Below, piece after piece: positions 1-6,860 of a DNA stretch of 10,634 bases (positions are counted from its first letter, which is position 1; each line of letters starts with the position of its first letter). Below the pieces are notes generated by a model. The model made no database searches and was not told where the DNA came from. It saw only the letters and a program-made list of their open reading frames with translations. Source of the DNA: Candidatus Sediminicultor tertius (GTDB lineage Bacteria; Atribacterota; Phoenicimicrobiia; Phoenicimicrobiales; Phoenicimicrobiaceae); contig DPXH01000197.1 of assembly GCA_003527405.1 (NCBI GenBank), forward strand, positions 1 through 10,634, written 5' to 3'. A program made the position numbers and the translations under genes.

Positions 1-3
1 CTG

Positions 4-27
4 ATATTTGGTTAGCCAGTTAATTAG
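4..27 (+). repeat. Octamer micro-array at the window edge (probably incomplete)
   Basis: Three 8-bp units (ATATTTGG, TTAGCCAG, TTAATTAG) match the octamer family seen after radA (6553-6592). The 12-mer GATATTTGGTTA at 3-14 recurs at 148-159, inside the csoR promoter spacer. By analogy with the other arrays, an upstream gene may end just before the window, but that cannot be seen here. Confidence 0.5.
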
Positions 28-39
28 TCGTTAGTATAT

Positions 40-74
40 CGTATCGCCTATTGCGTATCGAGTATTGCGTTAAG
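40..74 (+). repeat. Heptamer micro-array A
   Basis: Five consecutive 7-bp units at 40-46, 47-53, 54-60, 61-67 and 68-74. Four are variants of CGTATYG and the last is CGTTAAG. Read against array B on the other strand, it forms an imperfect inverted repeat (39-70 against 98-129, 28 of 32 positions matching, 27-nt loop). A tail containing TCAGAAG (86-92) follows, as it does after arrays G and H. Confidence 0.85.
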
Positions 75-93
75 ATAATCAAAATTCAGAAGT

Positions 94-128
94 AGAGACG
101 CGATACGCGATACGCAATACGCAATACG
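94..128 (-). repeat. Heptamer micro-array B, upstream of the csoR promoter
   Basis: On the minus strand there are five 7-bp units: CGTATTG (122-128, 115-121), CGTATCG (108-114, 101-107), then CGTCTCT (94-100). Its 5' end lies 8 nt upstream of the csoR -35 box and it points away from the promoter. It pairs with array A as the second arm of a large imperfect inverted repeat, which could also fold as a hairpin in RNA. Confidence 0.85.
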
Positions 129-136
129 AATAAAGC

Positions 137-165
137 TTGACAATCCGGATATTTGGTTATATTAT
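137..165 (+). promoter_or_regulatory. Sigma-A type promoter of csoR
   Basis: TTGACA (137-142), a 17-nt spacer and TATTAT (160-165) closely match the housekeeping consensus. Transcription would start near 172, inside the CsoR-type operator, giving a leader of about 45 nt before the csoR start codon. Confidence 0.8.
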
Positions 166-166
166 T

Positions 167-189
167 TATATACCCCCATAGGGTATATA
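167..189 (+). promoter_or_regulatory. CsoR-type operator
   Basis: A perfect 9-bp inverted repeat, TATATACCC-N5-GGGTATATA, starts one base after the -10 box and covers the predicted transcription start. G/C tracts flanked by TA-rich arms are typical of CsoR/RcnR-family operators. Its position fits repression of csoR by its own product when the effector is absent. Confidence 0.8.
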
Positions 190-217
190 AATAGATATAG
201 GATAAATTATTACCATT

Positions 218-502
218 ATGAATGATTCATATTTTAATCAATTGGAAAAAATAAAAATATTAAGTCGATTAAAAAGGGTAGAAGGTCAAATCAGGGGTAT
301 CCAGGGGATGATTATTGAAGAAAGACCCTGTTCAGATATTATGGTTCAAATGACAGCAGTTAAATCAGCTCTTAATCAAGTAAGTAAACTTATTTTGGAG
401 AACCATGTTAATTCCCGATTTAATTCGTCTATTTCTTCCGATGATATTTCTCAGGACATGATTGCTGAGATAATGGAATTGATATTGAAATTTATGAGGT
501 GA
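218..502 (+). CDS. csoR: CsoR/RcnR/FrmR-family (DUF156) transcriptional repressor
   Basis: The 94-aa product has the length and all-helical character of the CsoR family, tetrameric repressors that leave DNA on binding Cu(I), Ni/Co, persulfide or formaldehyde. The signature region LSRLKRVEGQIRGIQGMI (residues 15-32) carries the conserved DNA-contacting basic residues. Of the Cu(I)-sensing triad, Cys38 and His63 are in place. The third position, four residues after the His, is Arg67 instead of Cys, so the canonical copper site is incomplete and the effector cannot be assigned. The start ATG follows a weak TAGGA about 15 nt upstream. A strong promoter and a palindromic operator precede it, implying autoregulation. 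No copA or copZ is in view, so any target transporter lies elsewhere. The family call is secure; copper as the ligand is not. Confidence 0.88.
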   Translation: MNDSYFNQLEKIKILSRLKRVEGQIRGIQGMIIEERPCSDIMVQMTAVKSALNQVSKLILENHVNSRFNSSISSDDISQDMIAEIMELILKFMR

Positions 503-615
503 AAAATAATTACCGAAGTGCTTAAATATAATTCCGAAACCAGTAATCAGGAGCCGGGATAAAATGAAGATGACTTAAAGAACAATTATCCCTAAATCAG
601 AAAGCCATGAATTAA

Positions 616-645
616 TTGACAATTATTTATATTATAAATTATAAT
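616..645 (+). promoter_or_regulatory. Sigma-A promoter of mcsA-mcsB
   Basis: TTGACA (616-621) and TATAAT (640-645) are both perfect consensus hexamers with an 18-nt spacer. An AT-only palindrome, AAATTATAATTT (636-647), overlaps the -10 box. No CtsR heptad operator is evident in 503-705, so this promoter does not show the heat-shock control seen in Bacillus. The rest of the csoR-mcsA gap holds nothing I recognise. Confidence 0.75.
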
Positions 646-705
646 TTAAGCGGAATCTAAGTAAGTGGGAAATAGTAAGAAATAATGGAGGAAAATTAAA
701 AACAA

Positions 706-1239
706 ATGTTATGTCAAATATGCAAGAAAAAGGAAGCTACTATAACTTTTACTAAGATTGTCGGAGGGCAAAAAACAGAGATTCATCTATGCAAAGATTG
801 CGCCTCCGCCTTTAGTGATAAATTTTCCATATTTCCCCTTCCCCAGTTTAACATTGATGATTTATTGGCCGGCCTGTTAAATGCTATAGACCTTTACCAC
901 AAAGAGGAAGGGGTTGTTCCGGGTAAAGAGATAGAGTGCAGCAATTGCCATTTAACCTATAATGAGTTTAAACAATCCGGAAAATTGGGCTGTAGCGTAT
1001 GTTATCACGATTTTAGGGAACAATTAACCCCTCTTTTAAGAAGGTTGCATGGAAACAGTGAACACGTGGGGAAAATACCGCGACAATCTAAGGGTAAGTT
1101 GGATAAAATTAGGAAAATCAAACAACTCAGGAAGGAATTGCAGGAATTGGTATTAAAAGAAGAGTACGAGAAGGCAGCGAAGACAAGAGATGAAATATTG
1201 AAGCTTGAAGGAGTATTAAAGAAAAAAAATGCAAAATAA
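706..1239 (+). CDS. mcsA: McsA: zinc-binding activator of the protein-arginine kinase McsB
   Basis: The 177-aa product has the usual McsA layout. Four CxxC pairs (Cys3/6, Cys29/32, Cys78/81, Cys96/99) form two zinc-binding modules. A C-terminal UVR (UvrB/UvrC) motif spans about residues 134-169, with the typical YEKAAKTRDEI core. In Bacillota, McsA activates McsB and links it to ClpC. ATG 706 is preferred because it places the first CxxC at residues 3-6, as in homologues. GGAGG (687-691) stands upstream with a long 14-nt spacing. The last 11 nt overlap the start of mcsB, indicating tight co-expression. The usual ctsR partner upstream is absent and a metal-sensing regulator stands there instead. 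McsA-type zinc proteins have been tied to heavy-metal stress in staphylococci, so that neighbour may be meaningful, but this is inference. Confidence 0.93.
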   Translation: MLCQICKKKEATITFTKIVGGQKTEIHLCKDCASAFSDKFSIFPLPQFNIDDLLAGLLNAIDLYHKEEGVVPGKEIECSNCHLTYNEFKQSGKLGCSVCYHDFREQLTPLLRRLHGNSEHVGKIPRQSKGKLDKIRKIKQLRKELQELVLKEEYEKAAKTRDEILKLEGVLKKKNAK

Positions 1240-2302
1240 AGATAAAAGTATAATATTACAAAATTTAAAAGATTCTACCGCTGAATGGACCAATGGACAA
1301 GGCCCTTTATCGGACATAGTGATAAGTTCGAGAATCAGATTGGCACGAAATATAGAAGGTATTCCTTTTTCCCCACGAGCTGAGCAAGCGGAATTAAAAA
1401 ATATATTTGAGCTTTGCCGACAGGTTGTAGAAAAAGATCCCCTTTTTCGGGATTCTAATTTACTTTTATTGGATGAATTAACTCCTCTGGAAAGTCAATT
1501 TTTAGTGGAAAAACATCTAATTAGCATTTACCATGCCCGAGAGAAACGACCTTACCGGGGGTGTGTTTTTAATCAAAAAGAGACATTAAGTATAATGGTT
1601 AATGAAGAAGACCATTTTCGAATTCAATATTTACTTTCAGGGTTGCAATTAAATAATATTTGGAAACTTATTAATGAGATTGACGATGAAATTGAAAAAA
1701 AGGTAACTTATGCCTTTAGTGAAAAAGAAGGATATTTAACTTCCTGTCCTACTAATGTAGGAACCGGGATGAGGGCTTCAATAATGTTACACTTACCGGC
1801 CTTAGCAATGGTAAATGGTATAAATGATATATTAAAAGCCATATCAAAAATAGGTTATGTAGTAAGAGGATTTTATGGAGAGGGAACCGAAGTAATGGGA
1901 AATTTATTTCAGGTTTCTAACCAAATTACTTTAGGCCTTTCCGAAGAAGAAATTATTGACAATTTAGAAAAGGTTAATCAACAGATAATAAGCAAGGAAC
2001 AGAAGGTAAGGAAAGAACTGTTATCTAATTCTAAAAGTCAATTAGAAGATCAAGCCTGGAGAGCTTACGGTATCTTAAGTAGTGCCCGTATCATATCTTC
2101 AGTAGAAGCAATGGAACTTTTATCTAAAGTAAGGTTCGGAGTGGGGTTAGGAATAATTTCCCATCTTAATTTAGGGATTCTAAATAAATTGATGTTACTA
2201 ATACAACCTGCCTATTTACAAATGTTGGCCGGCAAAGTTTTAGATCCTTTTAACCGGGATATGCAAAGGGCGGCATTGATTAGAAATGAGATTAGCAAAT
2301 AG
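1229..2302 (+). CDS. mcsB: McsB: protein-arginine kinase
   Basis: The 357-aa product belongs to the ATP:guanido phosphotransferase family and phosphorylates arginine side chains of proteins, marking them for the ClpC-ClpP protease. Visible family signatures are SSRIRLARN (33-41, nucleotide binding), NEEDH (125-129, with the catalytic acids), SCPTNVGTGMRASIMLHLP (172-190, with the conserved Cys173), and the GEGTEVMGNLFQVSN segment (217-231). The C-terminal RDMQRA (343-348) matches the RDxxRA phospho-arginine allosteric site known in Bacillus and Geobacillus McsB, so the enzyme looks fully functional and self-regulated. The start overlaps the end of mcsA by 11 nt. GAAGGAG (1207-1213), inside mcsA, precedes it by an unusually long 15-nt A-rich spacer. 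The stop codon is followed after 3 nt by heptamer array C. Confidence 0.95.
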   Translation: MQNKDKSIILQNLKDSTAEWTNGQGPLSDIVISSRIRLARNIEGIPFSPRAEQAELKNIFELCRQVVEKDPLFRDSNLLLLDELTPLESQFLVEKHLISIYHAREKRPYRGCVFNQKETLSIMVNEEDHFRIQYLLSGLQLNNIWKLINEIDDEIEKKVTYAFSEKEGYLTSCPTNVGTGMRASIMLHLPALAMVNGINDILKAISKIGYVVRGFYGEGTEVMGNLFQVSNQITLGLSEEEIIDNLEKVNQQIISKEQKVRKELLSNSKSQLEDQAWRAYGILSSARIISSVEAMELLSKVRFGVGLGIISHLNLGILNKLMLLIQPAYLQMLAGKVLDPFNRDMQRAALIRNEISK

Positions 2303-2305
2303 GAT

Positions 2306-2340
2306 TGTATATAGTATATAGTATTTAGTATATAGTGAAG
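2306..2340 (+). repeat. Heptamer micro-array C
   Basis: Five 7-bp units at 2306-2312, 2313-2319, 2320-2326, 2327-2333 and 2334-2340. Four fit NGTATNN with AT-rich ends (AGTATAT, AGTATTT) and the last is AGTGAAG. The sequence differs from the CGTATYG arrays, but unit length, unit number and closing unit are the same. It begins 3 nt after the mcsB stop codon. It is the first of several arrays filling the mcsB-clpC gap (2303-2719), where I see no gene. Confidence 0.8.
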
Positions 2341-2396
2341 CGGAAGATAGCGAAGCGGGTAGTTATAGCGAAAAACGAAAAACTCAAAACTGAATT

Positions 2397-2431
2397 CGTA
2401 TCTCGTATCTCGTGAATCGTATCTAGTTAAG
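2397..2431 (+). repeat. Heptamer micro-array D
   Basis: Units CGTATCT (2397-2403, 2404-2410, 2418-2424), a variant CGTGAAT (2411-2417) and a closing AGTTAAG (2425-2431), then an A-rich tail. The unit order matches the split array H downstream of yacL (9105-9161), so D and H form a sub-family. Confidence 0.8.
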
Positions 2432-2439
2432 AAAATTAA

Positions 2440-2509
2440 CGTGAAGCGCGTAGCGTGGAGCGTATAGAAATACAGTGATAAGTGATGAGTAATTAGTGAC
2501 AAGTTACAA
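2440..2509 (+). repeat. Two further heptamer runs (J and K)
   Basis: Run J (2440-2467) has four units: CGTGAAG, CGCGTAG, CGTGGAG and CGTATAG. After a 7-nt gap, run K (2475-2509) has five units of the form GTRAYNA, for example GTGATAA and GTGATGA. Both keep the 7-bp period while differing in sequence from each other and from arrays C and D just upstream. Confidence 0.65.
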
Positions 2510-2545
2510 GTTTAAAAAAAATAGAAGTGTATTGCGTTATATATT

Positions 2546-2630
2546 GACCGGATGACCGGCAGACTGGGGGACTGGTAAACTGAATTAATTGGTGAATTGG
2601 TGAATCGGTCAATGGGTAAATTGGTCAATT
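2546..2630 (+). repeat. Octamer array L upstream of clpC
   Basis: About ten 8-bp units. First come GACCGGAT-type and GACTGGTA-type units (2546-2577), then a 9-nt linker AACTGAATT (2578-2586), then AATTGGTG, AATTGGTG, AATCGGTC, AATGGGTA and AATTGGTC (2587-2626). The same order, including the 9-nt linker, recurs upstream of cysS (9387-9459). It ends about 90 nt before the clpC start. I see no convincing clpC promoter in the gap, so clpC may be read from the mcsA promoter or from a promoter I cannot recognise. Confidence 0.8.
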
Positions 2631-2719
2631 ATTATCTAACTAACCGAGTAGACTGGAAAATTTTAAAGGAAACATGAACAGTAAAATTATTCATTCTAGA
2701 GAAAGGATGTGCATTAAGA

Positions 2720-5158
2720 ATGTTTAAAAGATATACCGAAAAAGCAAAGAAGGCTATAATGATAGCTCAAGAAGAAGCAATAAACCTAAATCATGACTAC
2801 ATAGGGACTGAACATATTCTTATTGGTTTAATAAAAGAAGATGAAGGAGTTGCCTCTCAGGTTTTAAGACAATTGGGGGCGAATGCGGATAAAGTAGTAG
2901 AAGAGGTAGAACGATTAGTGGGGAAAGGCGAGTATCAGCAAGTAGGGGAGATTGCTTTTACCCCTCGAGCGAAAAAAGTCTTGGAATTAGCCTCTCAAGA
3001 AGCAAGTCAATTAAAAAATAACTACATTGGCACCGAACATATATTATTAGGGTTAATAAAAGAAGGAAGCGGAGTAGCGGTTAGAATTTTAGTAGACTTG
3101 GGTATTAATCTGGATAATGTTTATTCAGAGATTATGAAAGTTTTAATGGAGGGTGGAGCTCAAGGTTTTCCATCTGCCCCGGGGAAAAGAATAACAAAAA
3201 CACCTGCTTTAGATGAATTTGGAAGAGATTTAATTAAATTAGCCCGCGAGGATAAATTGGATCCGGTTATTGGCAGGGGAATGGAAATTCAAAGAGTGAT
3301 ACAAATTTTAAGCAGGAGAAAGAAAAACAATCCCTGCATAATAGGAGAGGCCGGGGTAGGAAAGACGGCTATTGTAGAGGGTTTGGCTCAAAAGATAATT
3401 AATAGTGATGTTCCGGAGATATTAAAAGAAAAGAGAATTATCTGCCTCGATTTAGCTTTAGTTGTTGCCGGCACTAAATATCGAGGTGAATTTGAAAAGA
3501 GATTAAAGAAGATTGTAAATGAGGTTCAGGAATCAAATGATGTCATATTATTTATTGATGAAATTCATACTCTGGTAGGTGCCGGGGCAGCTGAAGGAGC
3601 AATAGACGCTTCTAACATATTAAAGCCTGCTTTAGCTAGAGGAGAGCTTCAAGTTATCGGGGCAACTACTGCCGATGAATACCGTAAATATATTGAAAAA
3701 GACGCAGCTTTAGAGCGAAGGTTTCAACCAATTTATATTTCCGAACCCTCGATAGAAGAGACTGTTAAAATATTGCAAGGGCTTAGAGACAAGTATGAAG
3801 CCCATCACAAGATAAAAATTACCGATGAAGCATTAAAGGCAGCAGCTCATTTATCAGCTCGTTACGTTTCAGGTAGATTTTTGCCGGATAAAGCTATCGA
3901 TCTGGTAGACGAAGCAGCCTCCAGGATTAAATTACAAAACACTGTTTCTCCACCCGATATGAAAGAAGTAGAAATTGAATTAAACAAAATAAGGAAGGAA
4001 AAAGAATCTGCAGTAAAATTGCAAGAATTTGAAAAAGCAGCTCAATTAAGGGATAAAGAAAAAAAGTTGGAAGCTGAACTTCAAAAGATGAAAGAAAAAT
4101 GGGAGACCGGGAGAAGGGTTAATAAAGTGGGGGTTACAGAAGAAGATATTGCAGAAATTGTTTCCAGCTGGACCGGGATTCCAATTTTTTCTCTCAAAGA
4201 GGAAGAAGCGAAAAAATTGCTCCGTATGGAGGAGGAATTACATAAAAGAATAATTGGGCAGGATGAAGCTATAATATCTATTTCCAAAGCCATAAGAAGG
4301 GCCAGAGCCGGGATGAAAAGCCCTAAACGTCCCATCGGTTCTTTTATATTTTTGGGACCTACTGGAGTAGGTAAAACAGAATTAGCCCGTACCTTAGCAG
4401 AATTTCTTTTTGGTGATGAAAACGCATTGCTTAGTTTGGATATGTCAGAATATATGGAAAAATTTGCTGTTTCCCGATTAGTTGGTGCTCCTCCCGGTTA
4501 TGTGGGGTATGAAGAGGGAGGTCAATTAACTGAAAAAGTTAGAAGGAAGCCTTATTCGGTAATCCTGTTAGACGAGATAGAAAAAGCACACCCCGATGTC
4601 TTTAATATATTACTGCAAATATTTGAAGATGGTAGATTGACCGATTCCCAGGGAAGAGTAGTGGATTTTAAAAATACCGTTATTATTATGACTTCCAATG
4701 TCGGGGCTACCCTGATTAAAAAGGGAGCCACTTTGGGGTTTCGGGGGGGTAATGAACCTGAGGAAATTTCCTATAAAGAAATAAAAAATAGAGTGATGGG
4801 AGAATTGAATAAAACCTTCCGACCGGAATTTTTAAATCGAATTGATGAGGTAATAGTCTTTAAATCCCTTACTAAGGAGGAAATTAAAAAAATAGCCAGT
4901 CTAATAATAAACAATGAAGTAAAAAAATTATTAGAAGAGCAAAAGATTGACCTGGAAACCACAGAGGAAGTTAAAGAATTATTGGTTAAAGAGGGTTATG
5001 ATTCTAATTTTGGAGCTCGTCCTTTAAGGAGGACTATTGAAAAGTTGATAGAAAATCCCATTTCTGAAAAGTTATTAGCTGGTGAATTTAAAGAAGGGGA
5101 TTGTATATTAATTGAGGCAAAGGATGGAAAAGTAATATTTTCTAAAAAGAAAAAATAA
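2720..5158 (+). CDS. clpC: ClpC: AAA+ unfoldase of the ClpCP protease
   Basis: At 812 aa the product is full length for ClpC. It starts with two Clp-N repeats (about 1-145), the docking surface for phospho-arginine-tagged substrates and adaptors. The first AAA+ ring has Walker A GEAGVGKT (209-216) and Walker B ILFIDE (276-281). A UVR-containing middle domain lies at about 415-465, which separates ClpC from ClpA. The second ring has Walker A GPTGVGKT (546-553) and Walker B VILLDE (614-619). TLGF (671-674) sits where the ClpP-binding loop is expected, so it should partner ClpP, which is not in this window. AAAGGA (2702-2707) is 12 nt from the ATG; an ATG at 2707 is closed off by a stop after six codons. 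Together with mcsA and mcsB it forms the arginine-phosphorylation degradation pathway. radA follows after 24 nt. Confidence 0.97.
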   Translation: MFKRYTEKAKKAIMIAQEEAINLNHDYIGTEHILIGLIKEDEGVASQVLRQLGANADKVVEEVERLVGKGEYQQVGEIAFTPRAKKVLELASQEASQLKNNYIGTEHILLGLIKEGSGVAVRILVDLGINLDNVYSEIMKVLMEGGAQGFPSAPGKRITKTPALDEFGRDLIKLAREDKLDPVIGRGMEIQRVIQILSRRKKNNPCIIGEAGVGKTAIVEGLAQKIINSDVPEILKEKRIICLDLALVVAGTKYRGEFEKRLKKIVNEVQESNDVILFIDEIHTLVGAGAAEGAIDASNILKPALARGELQVIGATTADEYRKYIEKDAALERRFQPIYISEPSIEETVKILQGLRDKYEAHHKIKITDEALKAAAHLSARYVSGRFLPDKAIDLVDEAASRIKLQNTVSPPDMKEVEIELNKIRKEKESAVKLQEFEKAAQLRDKEKKLEAELQKMKEKWETGRRVNKVGVTEEDIAEIVSSWTGIPIFSLKEEEAKKLLRMEEELHKRIIGQDEAIISISKAIRRARAGMKSPKRPIGSFIFLGPTGVGKTELARTLAEFLFGDENALLSLDMSEYMEKFAVSRLVGAPPGYVGYEEGGQLTEKVRRKPYSVILLDEIEKAHPDVFNILLQIFEDGRLTDSQGRVVDFKNTVIIMTSNVGATLIKKGATLGFRGGNEPEEISYKEIKNRVMGELNKTFRPEFLNRIDEVIVFKSLTKEEIKKIASLIINNEVKKLLEEQKIDLETTEEVKELLVKEGYDSNFGARPLRRTIEKLIENPISEKLLAGEFKEGDCILIEAKDGKVIFSKKKK

Positions 5159-5182
5159 CCAGATTAAATTAGTGGAGTTAAA

Positions 5183-6556
5183 ATGGGCAAAGAAGAAAAA
5201 GCTATTTTTCGGTGCCAGCAATGTGGCTATGAATCTTCCCGGTGGTTGGGGCGTTGTCCCGATTGCGGGGGATGGAATACTTTAATTGAAGAAGTATTTA
5301 AAGAAGAGAAAAAATATTCTCTTCATCCTGAAGGGCATTCTATACCTTTGCCCATCAGTAAAATCGAGATAGAAGAAAGTAAATCGAGATATAAAACAGA
5401 CATTTCGGAGTTTGATAGAGTATTAGGCGGGGGGATTGTCCCCGGTTCCCTAATTTTAGTTGGGGGAGAACCGGGCATTGGAAAATCTACCCTTCTTTTA
5501 CAAATAGCCAATTCCTTAAGCAGTAACTGTGGAGCAATATTATATATTTCTGCAGAAGAATCACTTTATCAGATTAAATTAAGAGCCACCCGATTAGGTG
5601 CTCTTGCGGAAAAGCTTTTTTTAGTTTCCGAAACCGACATAGAAGTTATAAAAAAACATATCAGTGAAATTAAACCAAAAGTGGTTATTGTAGACTCCGT
5701 TCAAACTATTAATGATTACGAGATTGGTTCCTCTCCGGGAAGCATTAGTCAGGTAAGAGAATGTACTGCCCAATTAATGCGTTTAGCTAAAAGCAAAGAA
5801 ATCTCTATCTTTATTATCGGACATGTAACTAAAGGAGGAATACTGGCAGGGCCTAAAGTTCTTGAACATATTGTAGATACTGTTCTCTATCTGGAGGGTG
5901 AACAATACAATATTTATCGGATACTTCGTTCTACGAAAAATCGATTTGGTTCTACCAATGAATTGGGGATATTTAAGATGGAAGAAAAGGGCTTGGTAGA
6001 GGTATTAAACCCATCTGAACTACTTCTTTCGGAAAAACCTTCCCATGTTTCCGGTTCGGTAGTGGCAGCTACCTTTGAAGGCAGTAGACCATTATTGGTG
6101 GAGATGCAAGCCCTGGTGAGTTATAGCAACCTGGGTATACCCCGAAGAATGACTACCGGTGTAGATTATAATCGGGTTTTACTTATCCTGGCGGTTCTCG
6201 AAAAAAGAGTGGGGTATTCCTTGCATTCTCAGGATGTTCATGTAAATATTGCCGGTGGGATAAAGGTATTAGAGCCTGCCTTAGATTTGGCTATTATTAT
6301 GGCTATAGCTTCAAGCTTTAAGGATGTACCGATTGATCCTGCTACAGTTATATTTGGAGAAGTAGGGTTGGCAGGAGAAGTCAGGATGGTGAATCAGATA
6401 GAAAAACGGGTACAGGAAGTATTAAAAATGGGCTTTAAAAGATGCATTATTCCAAAAAACAATTTAAAGAGTGTGAACAATTTCTCATCCAAAAAAGATT
6501 TAGAGATTATAGGAGTGAAGACTGTTCAGGAAGCTATAAATCTTACTCTTAGTTAG
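5183..6556 (+). CDS. radA: RadA/Sms: DNA repair and branch-migration ATPase
   Basis: The 457-aa product is full length. It has an N-terminal C4 zinc finger (Cys11, 14, 25, 28), a RecA-like ATPase with Walker A GEPGIGKS (95-102) and Walker B VVIVDS (167-172), the RadA-specific KNRFG motif (252-256), and a C-terminal Lon-protease-like domain (about 290-457) that serves as a structural scaffold in this family. RadA helps extend and process recombination intermediates. A good ribosome site, GGAG (5174-5177), lies 5 nt before the ATG, and only 24 nt separate it from clpC, so the two probably share a transcript. In most Bacillota disA comes next, but it is absent here. The TAG stop codon lies inside the first unit of an octamer array (6553-6592). 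Confidence 0.96.
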   Translation: MGKEEKAIFRCQQCGYESSRWLGRCPDCGGWNTLIEEVFKEEKKYSLHPEGHSIPLPISKIEIEESKSRYKTDISEFDRVLGGGIVPGSLILVGGEPGIGKSTLLLQIANSLSSNCGAILYISAEESLYQIKLRATRLGALAEKLFLVSETDIEVIKKHISEIKPKVVIVDSVQTINDYEIGSSPGSISQVRECTAQLMRLAKSKEISIFIIGHVTKGGILAGPKVLEHIVDTVLYLEGEQYNIYRILRSTKNRFGSTNELGIFKMEEKGLVEVLNPSELLLSEKPSHVSGSVVAATFEGSRPLLVEMQALVSYSNLGIPRRMTTGVDYNRVLLILAVLEKRVGYSLHSQDVHVNIAGGIKVLEPALDLAIIMAIASSFKDVPIDPATVIFGEVGLAGEVRMVNQIEKRVQEVLKMGFKRCIIPKNNLKSVNNFSSKKDLEIIGVKTVQEAINLTLS

Positions 6557-6592
6557 CTGGTTAGCTAGTTACTTGGTTATTTGGTTAAGAAA
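6553..6592 (+). repeat. Octamer micro-array overlapping the radA stop codon
   Basis: 8-bp units TTAGCTGG, TTAGCTAG, TTACTTGG and TTATTTGG run from 6553 to 6584, closed by TTAAGAAA. The radA TAG (6554-6556) is part of the first unit. The tail (6585-6606) is nearly identical to the tail after heptamer array H (9158-9178). A minus-strand copy of the same unit family closes the other end of this spacer at 6824-6855. Confidence 0.8.
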
Positions 6593-6731
6593 ATAGAAGA
6601 AAGAAGTTAAAAGATAAGATAATATTGAGTAACGAGTTATAAAATGAAGAAGGAAAGAGATAGAATTAAGGAATCAGATTTCAGAATAAAAAGGTAGGCT
6701 CTGCGAAAATAATAATCTGTAAAAAAGAAAA

Positions 6732-6756
6732 TGTCATTGCGAAGAGTGCAATGACA
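6732..6756 (-). terminator. Hairpin with T-rich tract, probable terminator of the minus-strand gene
   Basis: A perfect 9-bp stem, TGTCATTGC / GCAATGACA, has a 7-nt loop (6741-6747). On the minus strand it is followed by TTTTCTTTTTT, a good intrinsic terminator about 105 nt past the 132-aa gene's stop. On the plus strand only AGCAATTTT follows, so it may also work weakly for radA. The TGTCATTGCGA half resembles dispersed REP-like hairpins found in many bacteria. Confidence 0.6.
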
Positions 6757-6823
6757 AGCAATTTTAACTATCAACCTACTTAACTAATAGGTGAAATGGC
6801 TGGTAGACCTGTAGATTAATAAA

Positions 6824-6855
6824 CCAGTTAAATAGATAACCAAATAACCAGCTAA
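6824..6855 (-). repeat. Octamer micro-array following the 132-aa gene
   Basis: Read on the minus strand, four 8-bp units: TTAGCTGG (6848-6855), TTATTTGG (6840-6847), TTATCTAT (6832-6839) and TTAACTGG (6824-6831). It starts 5 nt after the minus-strand gene's stop codon and faces the matching array at 6553-6592. The rest of the spacer (6593-6823) holds purine-rich sequence and the hairpin at 6732-6756, with no gene. Confidence 0.78.
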
Positions 6856-6860
6856 TAAAA

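Noticed and set aside
40..128. CRISPR-like or iteron array
   Set aside because: The units are 7 bp and contiguous, with no unique spacers of CRISPR size, no cas genes and no replication initiator gene nearby.
3..159. Direct repeat GATATTTGGTTA (3-14 and 148-159) as a target-site duplication around the A/B inverted repeat
   Set aside because: The 12-mer is a normal variant of the octamer unit family, so chance or family membership explains it without transposition; the second copy overlaps the csoR promoter spacer.
2212..2502. Minus-strand 96-codon open frame
   Set aside because: It runs over the mcsB end and the heptamer arrays. Its composition (runs of Tyr/Ile/Thr/Arg) reflects the repeats, and there is no recognisable domain.
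2607..2629. GGTCAAT ... GGTCAAT upstream of clpC, resembling a CtsR heptad operator
   Set aside because: The spacing is 9 nt, not the 3 nt of CtsR boxes. Both copies belong to the octamer array, and a similar GGTCAAT occurs upstream of cysS. No ctsR gene is visible.
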